A stretch of 64,000 bases of DNA, from NCBI RefSeq assembly GCF_021534965.1, contig NZ_CP091037.1, positions 3,107,501-3,171,500 on the forward strand, read 5' to 3'. The translations under genes were made by a program, and so were the position numbers. This document shows positions 20,201 to 27,800 of the stretch, in pieces. This DNA comes from Muricauda sp. SCSIO 65647. Its GTDB lineage: Bacteria > Bacteroidota > Bacteroidia > Flavobacteriales > Flavobacteriaceae. Each line of letters starts with the position of its first letter. The first letter of the stretch is position 1. The notes under the pieces were generated by a model that was not told the origin of the DNA, made no database searches, and saw only the letters and a program-made list of their open reading frames with translations.

Positions 20201-21888
20201 ACGACGAGAACGACACGGGCTTCGACGAGGCCACGGTGGTGGTCAACGCGGCGGGGAGTAATCAGCCACCGAATGTGACCAATCCTGGAGACCAGAATGA
20301 TAATGAAGGAGATGCAATATCATTGCAGATCAATGCTTCTGATGAAAGTACAAACTTGACATATACCGCAAACAATCTGCCACCAAATTTGTCCATTAAT
20401 AGTAGTACAGGATTGATTTCTGGTACTTTGGCCCAAAGCCAGCCTTCGGGGGCCTTTTTGGAGGAGAATGGTTTGGTAATCATTGAGGCTGAATCAGGCG
20501 CATTAGAACCTAATTGGAGTTTGACAAATCTTGATGATGAAACGGGTATCATTGCCGGTTCGAATCATTTCAACGATCAAAATGGAGGTACCATTCAATA
20601 TGAGATTACTGTTAGTACACCAGGAGTTTACAGATTTATTTGGAACAGCTTTTACAGCGGTGTTTCAGCATCTGATGAAAACGATAATTGGTTGCGGTTT
20701 CCCAATAATGATGATGTATGGTTTTTAGGATATAATAATGGTTCCTTTACTGAAAGCGCTATAATTGCAGCTGCACAAAGTGGGGCTTCCAATGTCGTTT
20801 TCCCTAAAGGTAGTTCAAGAGAAGGCCAAGGGGGTACATTGAATGGTTCGGGGGGCAATGGCTATTTTAAGGTGTATAAATCAAGCGGTGGCTCTGAAGA
20901 ATATACGTGGCAGTCATTTACAGGTGATGGCCAAAGTTATGCCATCTTTGTGTGGTTTGTGAATTCAGGCACTTATACCATGGAGATTTCTGAACGTTCG
21001 GCAGGTCATGCCATTGATAGGGTGGCCTTGTATAGAGTTACTAATAGCTATACAGATGCCCAATTGGATGCTGCGCCAGAATCGCCTTCTACTGGAGGCT
21101 CACAAGGGGCCGCAGCCAATAGTCCATACGATGTTCAAGTAACCGTGACCGATGATGGAAATCCACAAGAATCTTCAAGCACACAGTTTGAGTGGGTAGT
21201 TGGGACTGGAGGCGGAAACCCTTCAACCGAAACTGTGGAAAGCTTTACATTGATGAATGCTGATACGGATACCAATTTATTTGAAATTACCGACGGCATG
21301 CTGATACAAGAGTCCACAATTCAAGGATTGGGGCTCAATATTAGGGCTAATACCAATCCAAGTGTTGTCGGTAGCGTCTCTTTGTCACTTACAGGCCCTG
21401 TAAGCAATAGTAGAACAGAAAACGGGGCTCCGTATGCACTTTTTGGAGATAGTGGAGGGGATTACTTACCGGTGACACTTCCAGCAGGAAATTATACCTT
21501 ATCGGCCACTCCTTATCCAAATCCATCTTTGGGAGGTACCCCTGGGCAGGCCTTGACCGTTCAGTTCACGATTGTTGCTGGAGGCAGTGCAAGATTGCCA
21601 GACCCCGGTGACTTAGGCGAAGATGAAGGTTTTGAGGTGTTGTTGTCACCAAATCCGACTTCAAATGAGGTTCAAGTGGTTTCGAACCCTATGGCACAAA
21701 TCGAAAAAGTATACATATTTGATATTTCAGGTCGTTTGGTAAGGTCGGTAGACATAGACTCCCAAAATAGTATTGATGGCCAGTTTAGGTTCGATGTATT
21801 GGGAATCGAGGATGGAATTTATATTGTGCAAATGTGGTCAGCAAAGACACAAAAGGTGTCAGAGCATAAATTGGTCATTCGAAAATAG
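11209..21888 (+). CDS. Giant T9SS-secreted multidomain surface protein (triple Kelch, CBM-PKD repeats)
   Basis: A 3,559-aa paralogue of the preceding giant; the first 890 residues align throughout (signal peptide ending near LYGQS, propeller to about 585, calcium repeats 593-648, lectin-like domain 661-894). It then diverges: Kelch propeller 1 (899-1197), Kelch 2 (1204-1514), DUF1573-like (1523-1621), Kelch 3 (1624-1928), DUF1573-like (1938-2031), an unrecognised module with the core GAPYALFGDSGGDY (2038-2161), PKD (2163-2246), three near-identical CBM-like plus PKD/REJ-type units (2247-3014), an Ig domain split by a carbohydrate-binding-like insert (3017-3334), a second copy of the unrecognised module (3340-3458), and a T9SS sorting domain (3468-3559, starting near LSPNPTS). 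It has no malectin, unlike its neighbour. The role is inferred as glycan binding or adhesion. The gene ends 10 bp from the convergent cpsB-like gene. Confidence 0.9.
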   Translation: MKGFYNIHFRVIIFLAAIFSAASLYGQSFNSTGLSGESLDNPTSLAFGPDEKLYVAQQDGTIHQYTVTRDGAPAGSGSYSVTNTVVINDIKSSVLNHNDIGELDNSGSAVNGKRQVTGILAAGTATNPILYVTSSDPRIGGASSSNPTGELDRNLDTNSGILSRLTWNGSGWDHVDLVRGLPRCEENHASNGLDIFTKSGSTYLLLQQGGNTNKGAPSNNFGGIAETYLAGAILIINLTQLEGMTVYTDPRTGSDYIYDLPTLNDPTRSDITNTHSEFPYPSGHPMYNATIDIGDPFGGNNTRNQAIPEPGGPVQIFSSGWRNGYDVVITEGGLVYSVDNGGNSTWGGVPLIYLSNGTLKGHHYTTTYNPGAGDYVTNDFHENGSSTVWDALHYIGSINDANGTYYAGHPVPIRAFPSEADVISYNYNGSSWVEVSRHDFSTLLSGVSGYFNSSFSMANFPDDSRQGEFLSADQSSSKVNIFDVVTSSTNGICEYTASNFSDAMKGDLLTASFNGKINRYELNSSGTILLAKDNNFFSGFGSVPLDIIAQGDSDIFPGTVWVATYGSDNITVFEPTDFVNCPQPGEGGYDPLADSDGDGFTNGDEVDNGTNHCSGGSKPEDNDGDFVSDLNDTDDDNDGILDVDDAFQWDADNGTTTNLPVDHPFWNNDPGTGFAGLGFTGWMTNGTTDYLDQYDFDNLSFGGAGGKATIDFTGNGNALGSSNDQENGFQFGVNVDSNSNPFTIHSKIETPFGGNLPVGTQSYGIQIGTGDQDNYLKIAASTGTSTNDNEHGFEVVLEIGGSETSTSFDAPGFSAANAIDLYISVDPLTNTAQPFYSFDSGTTINTLGGPLALPTSFLDSNDNKGLAVGIISTSGASGPDYTATWDFLNVTEGTVGGPSCSWNDLTDSGLARFETRREHVDDKIYIMGGWVSGLIASNAVEIYDMTNDAWSFGTNMPTNLTHMGSAVVGNEIWLIGGFVGDHPGVATDAVHIYNSITDSWSTGPSLPMPIGSGAASYNNGKIHFFGGLLPDRQTDVGNHYVLDLNNIGAGWANAAPMPNPRNHHGAASVNGIVYAIGGQFGHDSSPQYQNLVHAYDPNTDTWTSRASMNQNRSHIEPSTTVHDGKIIIVGGRGGPTTFFDEVSQYDPATNTWTELCALPEKNVAPVAHSFGDRLIVSSGSVNSTNNLIKATRWLQLESVNANLTWTDKNDNENYVGRHECGFIQAGEKFYLIGGRESDLVQYYDYTNDVWNTVTDPAPELLNHFQGIEYKGLIWVIGALKGDNFPNDTPADYIWMFDPANEEWIQGPEIPAGRKRGSSGLALYNDKFYVIGGSTNGHDGGYVAWADEYDPITGNWTILPDAPHARDHFSVSVIGNKLYAIGGRLSGGPGGFFSPYVAEVDVFNLTTQTWQTLPVSSNIPTPRASAINAVFNENLLLIGGSVQNELVYGTVTTGALQITEEFDPDTQTWTRLADTNYQRRATQAIVSGDGIFITAGSDQLGGAQQKNMEFYGQDNPSGTAIMASQFSAPSSINVELGSNANESLVVSQGNTGIFVKSMEISGTNASEFSLVTGGLTNNLLLPNSTHNFGIGFDGTTSGASAILTIEYGGNSQQQIQLFGPLDVNTDWVDKNESENYTARHECSFVQSGDKFYLMGGRENATTIDVYDYGTNTWSQLLNSAPEEFNHFQAVEYQGLIWVIGAFRTNVFPNEIPADYVWAFDPSTNEWIQGPEIPSGRKRGSAGLALHNGKFYIVGGNTDGHDGGYVAWLDEYDPATGIWTQLTDAPRARDHFHTVVINGKLYVAGGRLSGGPGGVFAPTIAEVDVYDLASGTWSTLPSAQNIPTERGAPSAVNYNDRLIVIGGEESTAGALTVTEEYDPIGQSWRSLSDMNHARHGTQAIVSGGGIFILAGSPNLGGGSQKNMEYLGTDNPQGTALVTSTLVAPTNADIIENSSANIALDVSGGNTGIIVTSMDISGPDASDFSIVSGALTNGLLASGSTHDVTIALSGSGANRSAVLNINYGASSSLMVNLSSVLPPSDGVISFTMMDADTDGEIFTLADGQVINVSQLPASGNVNIRANTVPSVVGSVFFQLSGTTSNTRNENGAPYALFGDSGGDYFPSNLPEGNYSLTATAYNGPNQSGGMLGQPLTINFSISQSGGGNLPPTAIASANPESGNAPLSVDFVGSGSTDDVGVTSYFWDFKDGNTSTDADPTHEFASNGTYIVEFTVTDDEGLTDTTTLPISVFTPGQGTELWLEAECATVGANWSTVGDVSASNGEYLLPPSGNNWNAPSSNSDDWVTFTFNASQGTYSVYGLVSAPSGSNDSFWVRANGGTWVKWNSIPGSAAFSWHQVWDNDNGDAIVTFDLLNGTNTIDIANREQGTGLDKLYVTDTANVPNGFGGTDPNCTVTPQPPVANAGPDQTVVLPTSSVMLNGSGSDPDGGAIIAYQWTQESGPGTATLSGDTTPDLTASDLVEGSYVFRLTVTDDENDTGFDEATVVVNAPGQGTELWLEAECATVGANWSTVGDVSASNGEYLLPPSGNSYSVPSSDTDNWVTFTFNASQGTYSVYGLVSAPSGSNDSFWVRANGGTWVKWNSIPGSAAFSWHQVWDNDNGDAIVTFDLLNGTNTIDIANREQGTGLDKLYVTDTANVPNGFGGTDPNCTVTPQPPVANAGPDQTVVLPTSSVVLNGSGSDPDGGAIIAYQWTQESGPGTATLSGDTTPDLTASGLVEGSYVFRLTVTDDENDTGFDEATVVVNAPGQGTELWLEAECATVGANWSTVGDVSASNGEYLLPPSGNNWNAPSSNSDDWVTFTFNASQGTYSVYGLVSAPSGSNDSFWVRANGGTWVKWNSIPGSAAFSWHQVWDNDNGDAIVTFDLLNGTNTIDIANREQGTGLDKLYVTDTANVPNGFGGTDPNCTVTPQPPVANAGPDQTVVLPTSSVMLNGSGSDPDGGAIIAYQWTQESGPGTATLSGDTTPDLTASDLVEGSYVFRLTVTDDENDTGFDEATVVVNAAGSNQPPNVTNPGDQNDNEGDAISLQINASDESTNLTYTANNLPPNLSINSSTGLISGTLAQSQPSGAFLEENGLVIIEAESGALEPNWSLTNLDDETGIIAGSNHFNDQNGGTIQYEITVSTPGVYRFIWNSFYSGVSASDENDNWLRFPNNDDVWFLGYNNGSFTESAIIAAAQSGASNVVFPKGSSREGQGGTLNGSGGNGYFKVYKSSGGSEEYTWQSFTGDGQSYAIFVWFVNSGTYTMEISERSAGHAIDRVALYRVTNSYTDAQLDAAPESPSTGGSQGAAANSPYDVQVTVTDDGNPQESSSTQFEWVVGTGGGNPSTETVESFTLMNADTDTNLFEITDGMLIQESTIQGLGLNIRANTNPSVVGSVSLSLTGPVSNSRTENGAPYALFGDSGGDYLPVTLPAGNYTLSATPYPNPSLGGTPGQALTVQFTIVAGGSARLPDPGDLGEDEGFEVLLSPNPTSNEVQVVSNPMAQIEKVYIFDISGRLVRSVDIDSQNSIDGQFRFDVLGIEDGIYIVQMWSAKTQKVSEHKLVIRK
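17947..20250 (+). repeat. Three tandem 768-bp GC-rich repeat units inside giant gene 2
   Basis: Units occupy 17947-18714, 18715-19482 and 19483-20250, exactly 768 bp (256 codons) each and in frame. Each encodes a CBM-like domain (starting ELWLEAECATVGANW) and a PKD/REJ-type domain (VANAGPDQTVVLP). Base composition changes sharply: a hand count gives 70% G+C at 18421-18480 against 37% at 17821-17880 just before. Units 1 and 3 share a variant peptide (NNWNAPSSNSDDW), whereas unit 2 has NSYSVPSSDTDNW. The spurious long minus-strand frames here are a by-product of the GC-rich composition. Confidence 0.95.
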
Positions 21889-21898
21889 TGAAATCGGT

Positions 21899-22639
21899 TT
21901 AAAAGAAATTATCTATAGTATTTGCGATTACGGGCTGGATTTTTTTCAAGATCCTGTGAGATATTGTACTATCTTTTAAAAACTTCAATTGATCTTTATG
22001 GTGCACATCTGACCCCAAGAAATCAATCATACCTTTATCTAAAAGTTTTATGGCCATATTTTTCACATTACCGCCATAATATCCCGCTAATGACAAAAGG
22101 TTGACTTGAAAGAAAATGCTTTCTCTTTTGAAGGCTTCATATTTCTGGAAGTTTCCATACAAAAAAGCATAGCGTTCAGGATGCGCCAATATAGGGTAAT
22201 AACCAGCCGAGGTTATTTTTTTGACGGCCCTGTGAAAATTAATGGGCGCTTGAAGAAATGACATTTCTATCAATAGATGATAATTACGTAGGGGCAGTAC
22301 TTGTTTTTTCTTCAGAATTTCCTCAAAATTATCATCGATCATATGTTCTGCAGCGAAATCGATCGAAACATCGGTGATTCCTTTTTCAGCCATTTCCTTT
22401 TTTAGCGTTATGAACGAATCTTTGATGGTCTCTAGAGTATTCTCGTAATAGTTGTGCATGATATGGGGGGTGCACACAAAATCAGTGATGCCGAATTCAC
22501 CAAAACCTTTGATCAAGGCAAGGGAGTCATCAGTAGTTTTTGCCCCATCATCGATACCAGGAAGAATATGGTTATGGATATCTACAAAACCTTCCAAATA
22601 ATCAACCAAAAAGTGTTTTTTCTGGAAAAAACTGAACAT
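21899..22639 (-). CDS. PHP-type tyrosine-protein phosphatase (CpsB/YwqE-like)
   Basis: A 246-aa protein with the metal-binding pattern of the PHP phosphoesterase superfamily: DIHNHILPGIDDGA (His22, His24), TPH (His59), LAHPERY (His153) and GSDVHH (Asp211, His213). Members of this branch dephosphorylate the tyrosine tail of Wzc-type kinases and thereby tune polysaccharide assembly. In related bacteria the phosphatase usually sits beside wzc; here two giant genes separate them. It has no signal peptide, so it is cytoplasmic. Its 3' end faces the second giant gene with only 10 bp between stops. Length is normal for the family (about 240-255 aa). Confidence 0.9.
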   Translation of the reverse strand: MFSFFQKKHFLVDYLEGFVDIHNHILPGIDDGAKTTDDSLALIKGFGEFGITDFVCTPHIMHNYYENTLETIKDSFITLKKEMAEKGITDVSIDFAAEHMIDDNFEEILKKKQVLPLRNYHLLIEMSFLQAPINFHRAVKKITSAGYYPILAHPERYAFLYGNFQKYEAFKRESIFFQVNLLSLAGYYGGNVKNMAIKLLDKGMIDFLGSDVHHKDQLKFLKDSTISHRILKKIQPVIANTIDNFF

Positions 22640-23148
22640 CGATTATATAGTTTTGGCAAAAGTAGGGTTTCTGGTAATAATGTATAATGAAAACTACTTT
22701 CCCGATACATTATTTTAAAATGCCCATAAATAAGGAGTAAGGGCGTTTGAGATGGAAAATAGATGAAAACCTTTGTTTTCCATAAATCCATTCTTGAAGT
22801 ATACTATCGCGTTCTTTGATCTACTATGATCTTTATGGTCACCAACCCATCGTATACACTCTTTTTATTTTGAACAGAACGATGGCAACTATCCTGTGGT
22901 GATTTATTTTTCCTAATTCCATCCAATATCAAAAAATACCTGTTTCGGAGGGGTACAAATTGGTGCTCGCTTTATTGAATTCATAAAGTGTACACCGCTA
23001 GGCCATCAAATCTTCTGATTATTGATTTTTCTCAAAAGGTGACCAAATTTTAATGCGGGATCAAGGTTCCATAAAACGTTGGTTTCATTGGTTTTCAACA
23101 ATGAAATACTGAAATTAATACCCTGCTTTTGTTTATACGCAACAAGAC
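22640..23148. other. 509-bp non-coding gap between cpsB-like and tnaA genes
   Basis: No supportable gene lies here. Besides the promoter-like box for the phosphatase gene there is one modest inverted repeat, ATGGAAAA (22752-22759) with TTTTCCAT (22776-22783). The sequence is AT-rich and its short open frames lack coding character. Confidence 0.5.
22657..22664 (-). promoter_or_regulatory. Candidate -7 box for the cpsB-like gene
   Basis: Read on the minus strand this is TACTTTTG, a match to TAnnTTTG, 17 bp upstream of the ATG. It would give a leader of about ten bases. No clear upstream element is visible. Confidence 0.35.
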
Positions 23149-24528
23149 TTACGACAACTTTTCGAGTTCTACCGTAAAGTGCCGCATAATAGGGGCTTCC
23201 CATTTAATGTAATAGCCTTTTTTGGCCTCATTACGGGTTTCGTACACTTTCTTGATTGCCACGGCTACATACTCCATATGCGCTTGGGTGTAGGTTCTTC
23301 TAGGAATGGCCAAACGGACCAGTTCCAATTTTGGATAGCGGTCTTCTCTGGTTGCGGGATCTCTGTCGGCCAAAATCGTACCGATTTCCACACCCCTGAT
23401 TCCGGCAACGGTATAAAGTTCAATGGCCAATGCCTGTGCACGATATTCCCCTTTGGGAATGGTGGGCACAAACTTGTCAGCATCCAAATAAATGGCATGT
23501 CCTCCAAAAGGTTGTTGCACGGGTACACCAAACTCGACTAGACGTTGGCCCAAATAATGTACTTGGTTTATTCTACTTTCGAGATAATCGAGGGTGACCG
23601 CTTCGTTTAACCCCTGGGCCAATGCGCCCATATCACGACCCGACATTCCTCCATAGGTTACGAAGCCCTCGTACATGATATTGTAAGTAATACATTCTCT
23701 GTAAATCTCAAGACTTTTCAAGGCAATAAACCCACCCATGTTTACAATACCGTCCTTTTTTGCGCTCATGGTCATTCCGTCACCATAAGAAAACATCTCC
23801 CTTACAATTTCGATAATGGATTTATGTTCGTATCCTTTTTCCCTCAATTTTATAAAATATGCGTTTTCGGCAAACCTGGCCGAATCGAAGTACAGTGGAA
23901 TTTGATATTGTTTGCAAACCGCATGTACATCCCTAATATTTTGCATTGAAACGGGTTGCCCTCCAGAGGAATTACAAGTAACCGTGATCAGGACAAATGG
24001 AATTTTTTTCTTGGTATTGGATCGGATTGTATGTTCCAATTTTTGAATGTCCAGATTTCCCTTAAACGGATGATAGACCGATGTGTCAAACGCTTCATCA
24101 ATTGTGCAGTCGACGGCCGTGGCCTTTCTGAATTCGATATGCCCCTTTGTAGTGTCAAAATGTGAATTGCCCGGTATCAGGTCGCCTTCCTTTACCAAGG
24201 CAGAAAATAGTACGTTTTCAGCGGCACGTCCTTGATGGGTGGGGATAAAATATTCAAATCCGGTAAGTTGTTTAACGGTACTTGCCAGTTTTATAAAAGA
24301 ACTGGATCCCGCATAACTTTCATCACCCAGCATAATCTCGGCCCATTGTTTATCTGACATAGCCCCTGTTCCTGAGTCGGTCAATAAATCAATCATGACC
24401 TGATCGCTTGATAGCTTGAACAGATTATAGCCAGCCTCTTCTATCCATGCCTTTCGTTGTTCTACGGTAGATCTATTGATAGATTCTACCATTTTTGTTT
24501 TATAAGGCTCTATATAAGGTAATTCCAT
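23149..24528 (-). CDS. tnaA: Tryptophanase (tryptophan indole-lyase)
   Basis: A 459-aa PLP-dependent beta-eliminating lyase that splits tryptophan into indole, pyruvate and ammonia. The family core is clear: DLLTDSGTGAMSDKQW (47-62), THQGR (97-101), SARFAENAYFIK (216-227) and the PLP lysine in SAKKD (Lys258). Tyrosine phenol-lyase is the close alternative. The tryptophanase call rests on DSARFAENAYFIK (phenol-lyases read DATRCVENAYFIK, as I recall them) and on the segment VAGIRGVEIG, where phenol-lyase has an arginine that contacts tyrosine. One oddity is THQGRAAEN, where both relatives have Gly before the Ala. No tnaB-type permease is adjacent. The ATG at 24528 is the only sensible start. 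Confidence 0.88.
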   Translation of the reverse strand: MELPYIEPYKTKMVESINRSTVEQRKAWIEEAGYNLFKLSSDQVMIDLLTDSGTGAMSDKQWAEIMLGDESYAGSSSFIKLASTVKQLTGFEYFIPTHQGRAAENVLFSALVKEGDLIPGNSHFDTTKGHIEFRKATAVDCTIDEAFDTSVYHPFKGNLDIQKLEHTIRSNTKKKIPFVLITVTCNSSGGQPVSMQNIRDVHAVCKQYQIPLYFDSARFAENAYFIKLREKGYEHKSIIEIVREMFSYGDGMTMSAKKDGIVNMGGFIALKSLEIYRECITYNIMYEGFVTYGGMSGRDMGALAQGLNEAVTLDYLESRINQVHYLGQRLVEFGVPVQQPFGGHAIYLDADKFVPTIPKGEYRAQALAIELYTVAGIRGVEIGTILADRDPATREDRYPKLELVRLAIPRRTYTQAHMEYVAVAIKKVYETRNEAKKGYYIKWEAPIMRHFTVELEKLS

Positions 24529-24671
24529 ACCAAAGTCTTTAAAATGTTATTGAAATCGTTTTGAACTGTTCTTTCTGAAAAATGAAGAAGCCCTTATAAG
24601 ACTAAGCAACCGTAGACCTATCTAAGATGATTTGAGCCTTAAACACAAATGAGGACTTAGTGCACGCTCTT

Positions 24672-24699
24672 AAGAATAGGGATAGGAATCCCTATTCTT
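24672..24699 (-). terminator. Perfect 12-bp hairpin between ABC-peptidase gene and tnaA
   Basis: AAGAATAGGGAT (24672-24683) pairs perfectly with ATCCCTATTCTT (24688-24699) around a 4-base loop. It lies about 130 bp past the end of the permease-peptidase gene and 144 bp upstream of the tnaA start, on the same transcribed strand. The simplest reading is a terminator for the upstream operon, but the T-tract is weak. If tnaA transcription starts near 24776 the hairpin would lie in its leader and could act as an attenuator. The rest of 24529-24826 shows no gene that can be supported. Confidence 0.5.
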
Positions 24700-24775
24700 T
24701 ACATTTTGGAATGGATTGCAAAATGAATATGGTCTAAATTTCATCTATGAAAAATAGTTGTCTAATTTAGAGTGT

Positions 24776-24783
24776 CAAAGGTA
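24776..24783 (-). promoter_or_regulatory. Possible -7 box for tnaA with long leader
   Basis: The minus strand reads TACCTTTG, a TAnnTTTG match, 248 bp upstream of the tnaA ATG. No upstream element is evident, so the assignment is weak. Confidence 0.25.
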
Positions 24784-24826
24784 TAAAACCGGCCTTGGAG
24801 ACTACATAAAGAATTGCTATAAAATT

Positions 24827-27800
24827 TTAATCTTCAACAGTTTGTATTCTTTTTATGTTGTCATTATAAATTCTGTCAATCAATAACATTCTCGGGTCAA
24901 TGGCTGCTTTTACCGGCAAAGAATCCAATTCAAATTTAAGGCTTGTCTCATTTTTGTTTATTCTGATTCTTTCTTCATGATATAATTGTTCTTCGGCCTC
25001 GTCTAAGAAAAAACCTATATCAATCCAATCGTCCATAGGGACTTTGGTCTCATTCCCGATGCTGTCGGCTTTAATTTTGTAAGATTCAATGTCTACGGAC
25101 ACTCGATATTTGTTTTTGCCCTTTTTTTCATAGGTGGCATTTTTTAGACGATTGTCATATAATGTTATCTCTTTAAACCAATCATCGACCAAATATTTTA
25201 GGGAATCTGGGATTTGAGGTTCTAAATATTCTAGAAAATCCAAGGAAGTAGGGTAAGGTGGTTTTTTGTAGCTATATTCATTTAAGAAATTACGCAGTGC
25301 CAGATTCACTTTGTCCTCACCAATGTAATCCTGAAGGGCATAGAGCACAATGCTTCCCTTACCATAATGTACATATTGTTGGTTCTCTACTTTGTACAAG
25401 GGGAGTTCTTTCTTTTTTTCACCGCTTCGACCTCTTAGATAACGGTCGTGATTGTACTTGATGAACTCTCGCATTTGCATTGGGCTTTTAGATGTATTCC
25501 TCATGGTCATCAAAGATGAATATTCGGCAAAGCTCTCGCTCAAAAATGTGCCTCCTTGCATATTGGCGCCCACTAACTGATGCGCCCACCATTGATGTGA
25601 TATTTCGTGTGCTATGACCGCATCTATGATGTTGTTTTTTGTTTTGTCTTCTAAATCAACTACAAACCCGAAAGATTCTGCATAGGGCATGGTGCCAGGA
25701 TAGGCCTGTGCAAAGGTGCTATAGCGCGGAAATTCAATAATGCGACATTGCCTATGTTGATATGGACCATAGTTTTTGGTATAATAATCCAAGGCGTTCT
25801 CTATGGCATTCAACATCATTTCAATATTCTGATTGTGTTTCTTGTCATGATACACCTCGATATCGATTCCATTCCATTTACGTGTGGCCTTTTCATATCT
25901 TCCTGAAACAAAAGAGTAGAAGTGTTGCGATGGATAATCTAACTTATAGTGAAAGTAGCTTCTGCCGTTTTCATTCCATTTCCTTATCAGAGATCCAGGT
26001 GCTATCGCCGTTTGATCACTGGCAGTGGAGATAACGCTTTCTATAGGGATAAAATCGGAACGCCCTTCACTTAGATAATTCATCATGTGATGTTTGGTGG
26101 AATCCTTTGCCAATTGCGGCATTACTTTCTTTACGGGCAAACCATGTTTTTTGCGTTTATTGGGGTCGCTTAATTCCATATTGGGGCTGTAGCCAATAGA
26201 TGGTGAAAAATTAAAATTGTTAAAGAACGTGCCGTTTTTTATAACTTTTGCGTCGATACCAGCCAAGTTATTTCTAAACCCTTGGGTAACAAAGCTGCCA
26301 GCAATCTCTATTGCAATGGTTTCACCAGGATTAACCGGGGTATTTAATTTATAGATTAAGTACCCATAGGTTTCGTCTTCCAATACCAATTCGGCATCCG
26401 GAATTTTGAATTCGGTATGCCAATCTTCATTGGTAATGAAATGTAACGAATCAATGGTAACCTTTGTTTCATTGGTAAGCTCCCATAGTGTTTTGGTTTT
26501 CACATCCCTTTGATTTGGGAAGATATCGATAAAGTATTTGGCCTTAGTTAGCTTAAGGTGATCCGTATTTTCGTATTTCTTATATTTTTTCTCAAAGGTG
26601 ACAAGTTGTAGGTCGGATTCATCTTGGGTATCGTACGGATTTAGAATCTGGGTATTGTAATACACGAACCCCGCAATAAGTATCCAAACCAAGAGCGCCG
26701 CACCCGCAAAAACGCCATATGGCCTTGAAATTTGTTTTCTGATCACCTTTATTCGCTCCAATAAGGTTTTACCAGTACCCCTATTCCATAGTATTCCTGC
26801 CAAAATAAGACAAAGCAGGGCGAACATTATCCAATACAGGTTGAACCACATAGCCCCTAAAAGTCCAGGACCAAAAGAATTCATATCAGAATACAAAAGT
26901 GCCGGAGCCCCCCCAACGGCCAACATATTGCTTTCGATGTCAAAAATGGTCAGGGCCAATTCCCAAATAAAAATGACCAATAAGGACACAAAGTATCCCA
27001 TATATCTATTGTTCAATACCACTTGTACGAGAACCAAAATACCGCTCCAGGTAAGATATTGAGGGAGTTTTGTGTACAAGAAATCCAAGAAATACACATT
27101 CAATTCTATTCGTGTATACCCTTGAAACAATTGGTACATAACACCATATACAACAAAAATCGCATGTAGCACAGTTAAGGTAGCCACTAAGGATAGAGTC
27201 TTTGCCAAAAGTGAAATAAACGAGGCATGGGGCGTAGCGTCTATGACTTCATTGATCTTATGGGAACGGTCTCGCCAAATGATTTCACCGCTGAAGAAAA
27301 CCAATATGATCATCATAAACAAAGAAGCATTGTTATCTATGGAATCCAATAACTTATACGTCAGCGGATATGATTGAAGCCCATAATAATCGTAGCCTCC
27401 GTATAGACCAACAATGAGCATAATGGCGCTGAAGATGAACAGTATTCTTAGTGTGGTGCTCTTAATTATACTGAGAAAGCTAATCTTGAAGAAACTCTTG
27501 AACTGCCTCCAACCGATGTGGCCGGCATATGCTTGACTCGTTTTTGGTTTGACAATGGCAGCCAAGTCCTTCTGCTGCTTTCCGGCCTTCTCAATTTTCA
27601 CCTTTTTGTTCTTCTCTTTAAACGAAAAGCCTACAAACGATATTGCTAAAATGAGAATGCCCATGGCAATCCAAAAAACTCTATTGACCAAAAGCAATCC
27701 TGAAAATCCTGGATTTAAAGTGTTCTTTTCTGCAGCAGTATAATATTTTGCGGAAAGGCCATATGTTCGTGTCCCAAAAATGTCAGTAAGTGCGCCTATA

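Noticed and set aside
9128-20250. Regular repeats considered as CRISPR or satellite DNA
   Set aside because: Periods of 264 and 768 bp are multiples of three and encode PKD and CBM-like domains in frame; no short repeat-spacer structure exists.
23006-23203. 65-codon minus-strand frame overlapping the end of tnaA
   Set aside because: It overlaps tnaA in another frame, has no recognisable features and lies mostly in AT-rich non-coding DNA.
23149-24528. Tyrosine phenol-lyase instead of tryptophanase
   Set aside because: DSARFAENAYFIK and VAGIRGVEIG follow tryptophanase, including loss of the arginine that marks phenol-lyases.
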